Shown: in pieces, positions 60,735 through 64,000 of the stretch | How the letters are laid out: every line of letters begins with the position of its first letter | How positions within the stretch are numbered: position 1 is the stretch's first letter | From: DASZHJ01 sp035517495 | Lineage (GTDB): Bacteria > Pseudomonadota > Alphaproteobacteria > ATCC43930 > CGMCC-115725 | Direction: 5' to 3' | NCBI GenBank assembly: GCA_035517495.1 | Contig: DATIYT010000064.1 | Coordinates: forward strand, 20,025-84,024 | Length of the DNA stretch: 64,000 nt | Notes under the pieces: generated by a model | What the model was told of the DNA's origin: nothing | The model's database searches: none | What the model saw: the letters and a program-made list of their open reading frames with translations, nothing else | Translations under genes and position numbers: made by a program

Positions 60735-62906
60735 ATGATGGCCGGTTGGTGTTGTACCTATCGACTCGCGATTGCGGCGTTGCTGCTCTGCTGTTGGCTG
60801 GCGCTGCCGTGTGCGGCGCAGACCGCGGGAGCGGCGGCGACGACCACGCCTAGCCCCGCCGCCACGTCCGAGCCGGCGCCTGGGACCGGCGCGCCGCCCT
60901 CGGCGTCGCGGTCTTCCGACGACATGATGGGGACCAACGTCGCGAAAATCATCGATGCTGCCGGGATGCTTACCGATGCGCTGCAGCCTATCTTCGCGGC
61001 CGCGCCCCACCTTCCGGCGGCGCTGGCGCAGCTCCGGGATCGCATCGCCGCAAGCTCGGGCGGATCGATCTGGAATTTTGTGATCAAGCTCGGCGCCGTA
61101 TTCGCCGGGGCGCTGTTGGTGCTCGAGCTCGTACGCATTGCACTCGGCTCCATCCGACGCCGGCACGTTGAAGCCTCGAGTGACGCCCCGGGCCTCGGTG
61201 CCCTCTCGGTGGTCCTTGGCGCCGATCTCCTGGGCATTCTTGCGATGCTCGCGGTGACCTACGTGGCGCATATGCTCTGGTTCTCCGACGACAGCATCGC
61301 GAGCGAGATTGGCGAGCCGTTGCTCGCCGCGCTGGTCTATTGGCGGCTGATGCTGATCCCGGTCGATCTGGTATTGCGGCATCGCGAGGCCGGGGTGCGG
61401 CTCGTGGACCTCGGTGATCACGCCGCGCGCCATTTGCGCTTCGGCGCCAGCGCGCTGGTGGCGCTGCAGGTGTTCTCGACCGCTCTGATGCGCGGGTTGT
61501 TCCACTCCGGCATCGAGATCGCGGGAGTGCGCTTCTTGGCGCTGTGCCTCGGCTTTGTGAATGCCGGCCTGGCGCTTTACCTGATCCACCGCGTCAGCCG
61601 CGCGACGACGGGGCAGGTACGGGCCTCGGGCCCTACTGCCACCACCAGCGCCTCGAGCGCCTTCTTCCAGCGCGTCTGGCATGCGCTCGCCATCGCTTTC
61701 GTGGGATTGGCGCTGGTGGCCTGGACGCTGGGGGTCGTCTTCAGGAACCTTCGGCCATTCTGGGGCCTCATCGACACGGCCGGCGTCCTCGTCGGCGTCT
61801 GGCTGTTGGACGTGATGATCGGCGCGTGGCTCGACCGCATCGCCCGGAAGCAGGGCGATGACGCGGATAGCGAACGTCGCCGACGCGTGCATCGTGTGAT
61901 CCGTCATTGCCTCGACGTGGCGCTGTGGCTTGGGGCCGCGACCATCCTGGTCGAGCTTTGGATGGTGCGGCTCGCGCGCGTCATGCCGTCCGAGGATTGG
62001 GCTTCCATGCGCGGCTCAATCGGGAGCGCGACCGCCACCATTTACGTGGCCTATGTGCTTTGGCAGGTGGTGTTCATGCACACGGAACGCCATATTCGAG
62101 CGCCGAGCGCCGCCGCCGGTGCCGGGGGCAACGACCCACCGCCCGTCGCCACGCGACTGCAGACGGTGCTGCCCATCCTGCGCGTCTTCATGCTGGTCAC
62201 CATCGCCGTGCTCGCGGGGCTGATCGCGCTCTCCAATCTTGGCGTCAACACGACGTCGCTGATCGCGGGCGCCTCGATCTTCGGCCTTGCCATCAGCTTC
62301 GGCTCGCAATCGCTGGTACGCGACATCGTTTCCGGTATCTTCTTCATGGCGGACGATGCCTTCCGCATTGGCGAGTACATCGATACCGGCAAGCTCAAGG
62401 GCACGGTCGAGGGCATGTCGATCCGCTCGCTCAGGCTTCGCCACCAGAACGGCCAGATTCACGTGATCCCCTTCGGGCAGATTCAGCACGTCACCAATTT
62501 CAGCCGCGATTGGACCACGGTGAAGTTCAATCTCCAGCTCGCTCATGACACCGATCTCGAACAAGTGCGCAAGGCCGTCAAACAAATCGGAGTCGAGATG
62601 ATGAGCGACCCCGAGCTGACGCCCGAGCTGATCGCGCCGCTGAAGATGCAGGGCGTAACCGAGATCGGCCCCAACGCCGTGGTGGTGCGGTTCAAATTCA
62701 CCGCGCGGCCGGTGCAGCCGACCTTCGTCTATCGCGCCGCCCTGAAGCGCATCTATCAGGTGTTCCAGGAGAAGGGCATCCAATTCGCCAATCCGACCGT
62801 CTACGTGCAGTCACGCACGGGCCACGACACGACCAAGGAAACCCAGCGGCTTGAAGCGATGGGCGCGGCGGCGGCGAACATGGCGCCGCCGCCCGCGGCA
62901 AACTGA
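60735..62906 (+). CDS. MscS-type mechanosensitive channel, large
   Basis: 723 residues from ATG 60735, with AAGGAG upstream. A signal peptide (AIAALLLCCWLALPCAAQ), a Pro/Thr-rich segment, then roughly ten membrane helices. The MscS core is near residue 480-640: pore helix SLIAGASIFGLAISFGSQS, LVRDIVSGIFFMADDAFRIGEYI (in part), IHVIPFGQIQHVTNFSRDWT and a cytoplasmic cage. Larger than MscS (286 residues), comparable with MscK-like or YbdG-like proteins. It protects cells from hypo-osmotic stress. Confidence 0.94.
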   Translation: MMAGWCCTYRLAIAALLLCCWLALPCAAQTAGAAATTTPSPAATSEPAPGTGAPPSASRSSDDMMGTNVAKIIDAAGMLTDALQPIFAAAPHLPAALAQLRDRIAASSGGSIWNFVIKLGAVFAGALLVLELVRIALGSIRRRHVEASSDAPGLGALSVVLGADLLGILAMLAVTYVAHMLWFSDDSIASEIGEPLLAALVYWRLMLIPVDLVLRHREAGVRLVDLGDHAARHLRFGASALVALQVFSTALMRGLFHSGIEIAGVRFLALCLGFVNAGLALYLIHRVSRATTGQVRASGPTATTSASSAFFQRVWHALAIAFVGLALVAWTLGVVFRNLRPFWGLIDTAGVLVGVWLLDVMIGAWLDRIARKQGDDADSERRRRVHRVIRHCLDVALWLGAATILVELWMVRLARVMPSEDWASMRGSIGSATATIYVAYVLWQVVFMHTERHIRAPSAAAGAGGNDPPPVATRLQTVLPILRVFMLVTIAVLAGLIALSNLGVNTTSLIAGASIFGLAISFGSQSLVRDIVSGIFFMADDAFRIGEYIDTGKLKGTVEGMSIRSLRLRHQNGQIHVIPFGQIQHVTNFSRDWTTVKFNLQLAHDTDLEQVRKAVKQIGVEMMSDPELTPELIAPLKMQGVTEIGPNAVVVRFKFTARPVQPTFVYRAALKRIYQVFQEKGIQFANPTVYVQSRTGHDTTKETQRLEAMGAAAANMAPPPAAN

Positions 62907-63018
62907 CGCCGACGGAATTCTGCGCGCGTATGATGCGGGCGCCGGCGTTGACGCGGGTGCCAGTCGAGTTATGATTTTTGCGGACGACAAGGGCACGGAA
63001 TCGAGCGTGGAGGGCCCG

Positions 63019-63453
63019 ATGAAACAGCGGCGTCTCTTGGCTGCGGCCGCGTTCACCGTCTTAATCGGCTGGGCGGCAGCCAGTCATGCGCAACAGATGC
63101 CGGGATGGGCCGTACCGTACGGGGAGGCGATGCAAGTCGCGGGGCGCAACCTGTTCCAGGAGCATTGCATCTTCTGTCACGCGCTGAAGCCGGGCGGCCG
63201 GCACTTCGGACCGAGCCTCTATGGCGTTGTTGGCAGGCCCGCCGGCGCCGACCCGACCTTTCCCTATTCAGAGGCGCTCAAGAAATCCGGCATCGTTTGG
63301 ACCGATGAAAACCTGCGCAAATGGATCGCCAGCACCACCAATCTGGTGCCCGCGACCCTGATGCCGCACACCACCATCTCCGATCCCGCTGAACAGCTTT
63401 ACTTGGTGGCGTTCCTCAAAACCCTCAAAGCGCCGCCGCCCGCTCACAAGTAA
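63019..63453 (+). CDS. Class I cytochrome c (soluble, periplasmic)
   Basis: 144 residues from ATG 63019. Signal peptide 1-24 (LLAAAAFTVLIGWAAASHA). Haem-binding motif C50-I-F-C53-H54 and distal methionine in ATLMPHTTIS near residue 115. GRHFGPSLYGVVGRPAG and YSEALKKSGIVWTDENLRKWI are typical of cytochrome c552/c2-like carriers. About 112 nt after the channel gene; no oxidase genes adjoin. Confidence 0.95.
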   Translation: MKQRRLLAAAAFTVLIGWAAASHAQQMPGWAVPYGEAMQVAGRNLFQEHCIFCHALKPGGRHFGPSLYGVVGRPAGADPTFPYSEALKKSGIVWTDENLRKWIASTTNLVPATLMPHTTISDPAEQLYLVAFLKTLKAPPPAHK

Positions 63454-63488
63454 GACCGCGGGTTCGATCGCGCCGCGCGGAGCGTGGG

Positions 63489-63689
63489 ATGCAGCGGTTT
63501 TTCGTCGTTTTCGGCCTGCTCCTCGTGCTGATCGGCGTTGCGTGGCCGCTGATCGAGCGCAGCGGTCTCGGCCGCCTTCCCGGCGATTTCGTGCTGGGGC
63601 GCGGCAACTTCCGCCTATACGTTCCGCTCGCGACCTCGCTGCTGCTCAGCATCTTGCTGAGCCTCGTGCTGTGGTTGCTGCGGCGGTGA
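63489..63689 (+). CDS. DUF2905 family small membrane protein
   Basis: 66 residues. Two hydrophobic helices (VVFGLLLVLIGVAWPLI and VPLATSLLLSILLSLVLWLL) join through the conserved LGRLPGDFVLGRGNFRLYVP loop, which identifies DUF2905. Inner membrane, function unknown. 35 nt downstream of the cytochrome gene, likely same transcript. Confidence 0.93.
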   Translation: MQRFFVVFGLLLVLIGVAWPLIERSGLGRLPGDFVLGRGNFRLYVPLATSLLLSILLSLVLWLLRR

Positions 63690-63700
63690 GTTTTCAGTCG

Positions 63701-63940
63701 CGATGGCGGGTTTCACCCGCCCTACGGATACAGCGTAGGGCGGATACGGGCGATCGGCGTAGGGCGGGTCAGCGGAGCGCAACCCGCCGCCGGTGCCGGT
63801 GCCGCGATGGCGGGTTTCACCCGCCCTACGATAACGGGCGAAGGGCGTAGGGCGGGTCAGCGCAGCGCCACCCGCCGCCGGTGCCGCGATGGCGGACGCA
63901 GGCGATCGGCGTAGGGCGGGTCAGCGGAGCGCCACCCGCC
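63701..63940. repeat. Cluster of short GTAGGGCGGG intergenic repeats
   Basis: Unit A (CGATGGCGGGTTTCACCCGC...) is at 63701-63726 and 63805-63830. Unit B (GCGTAGGGCGGGTCAGCG...ACCCGCC) is at 63757-63788, 63845-63876 and 63909-63940. The B copies differ at only two positions. Each B unit has complementary ends (GGCGGGT/ACCCGCC) and can fold. This fills the gap between DUF2905 and the next gene. Confidence 0.9.
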
Positions 63941-63945
63941 GTCGG

Positions 63946-64000
63946 TTAGAACTTGACCTTGATCCCGATCGAGCCCGAGTTCTGGTTGAAGCCGCCGGTG
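63946..64000 (-). CDS. 3' end of a probable outer-membrane beta-barrel protein
   Basis: Reading the minus strand from 64000 gives TGGFNQNSGSIGIKVKF and a TAA at 63946-63948. The alternating pattern and the terminal phenylalanine are typical of porin-like outer-membrane proteins (C-terminal beta-signal). Only 17 codons are visible; the gene continues beyond the window. Confidence 0.6.
   Translation of the reverse strand, partial: TGGFNQNSGSIGIKVKF

Noticed and set aside
63701..63940. CRISPR array
   Set aside because: Repeats are self-complementary, unequal in spacing and separated by related sequence; no cas genes.

Overview
The window is high-GC chromosomal DNA, densely packed with genes, from an alphaproteobacterium. 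The large single-chain NAD-glutamate dehydrogenase, a DUF1674 (SdhAF4) protein, a DUF1194 protein, a CenR-like response regulator and the rsmB-rpe-heparinase-purH order all point there. So do the short palindromic repeats built on GAGCATGATCCGAT. Order or genus cannot be fixed from sequence alone. There is no phage, plasmid, IS transposase or CRISPR array. One tRNA (Ala, CGC anticodon) is present and no rRNA.

Layout. 0-8.4 kb: 5'-truncated NAD-GDH, a TupA-like ATP-grasp protein with a duplicated N-terminus, rlmN, and a secreted PQQ-type propeller protein. 8.5-12.4 kb: a class III cyclase/STAND ATPase/TPR regulator and an unknown ORF, both less GC-rich than their surroundings. 12.5-17.1 kb: arsC-like reductase, M48 protease, Sel1 lipoprotein, folD, DUF167, yggT. 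17.2-20.1 kb: a TIR-STAND-WD40 gene broken by a frameshift, next to tRNA-Ala. 20.5-22.4 kb: nitronate monooxygenase-like gene and small ORFs. 22.4-28.5 kb: an oxalate-degradation operon (GntR regulator, oxc, frc, ADP-forming acyl-CoA synthetase). 28.6-32.9 kb: cupin, homospermidine synthase, DUF1194, Rieske and EVE proteins, trans-aconitate methyltransferase. 33.0-35.4 kb: sulfite reductase and siroheme synthase behind an AT-rich promoter. 35.6-42.7 kb: HU, thpR-FIST-tesA operon, divergent YbbA/YbbP-type ABC system, Bax inhibitor-1 family protein. 42.7-48.6 kb: SdhAF4, rsmB, rpe, heparinase-family protein, purH. 48.7-52.9 kb: GST, ArsR regulator, metallo-hydrolase, response regulator, alpha/beta hydrolase.

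52.9-59.5 kb holds the most interesting block. Five overlapping or closely spaced minus-strand genes (RibD-type reductase, MDR dehydrogenase, PTPS-like protein, GT4 glycosyltransferase, SAM methyltransferase) face two plus-strand genes (CDP-alcohol phosphatidyltransferase, GTP cyclohydrolase II). Riboflavin-type first steps combined with a PTPS homologue that has lost key residues, a glycosyltransferase and a CDP-alcohol transferase suggest a dedicated pathway to a modified pyrimidine or pterin product. This is inferred from domain content and is not proven. 59.6-64 kb: ABC-type periplasmic binding protein, large MscS-type channel, cytochrome c, DUF2905 protein, an intergenic repeat cluster, and the 3' end of a probable outer-membrane beta-barrel gene.
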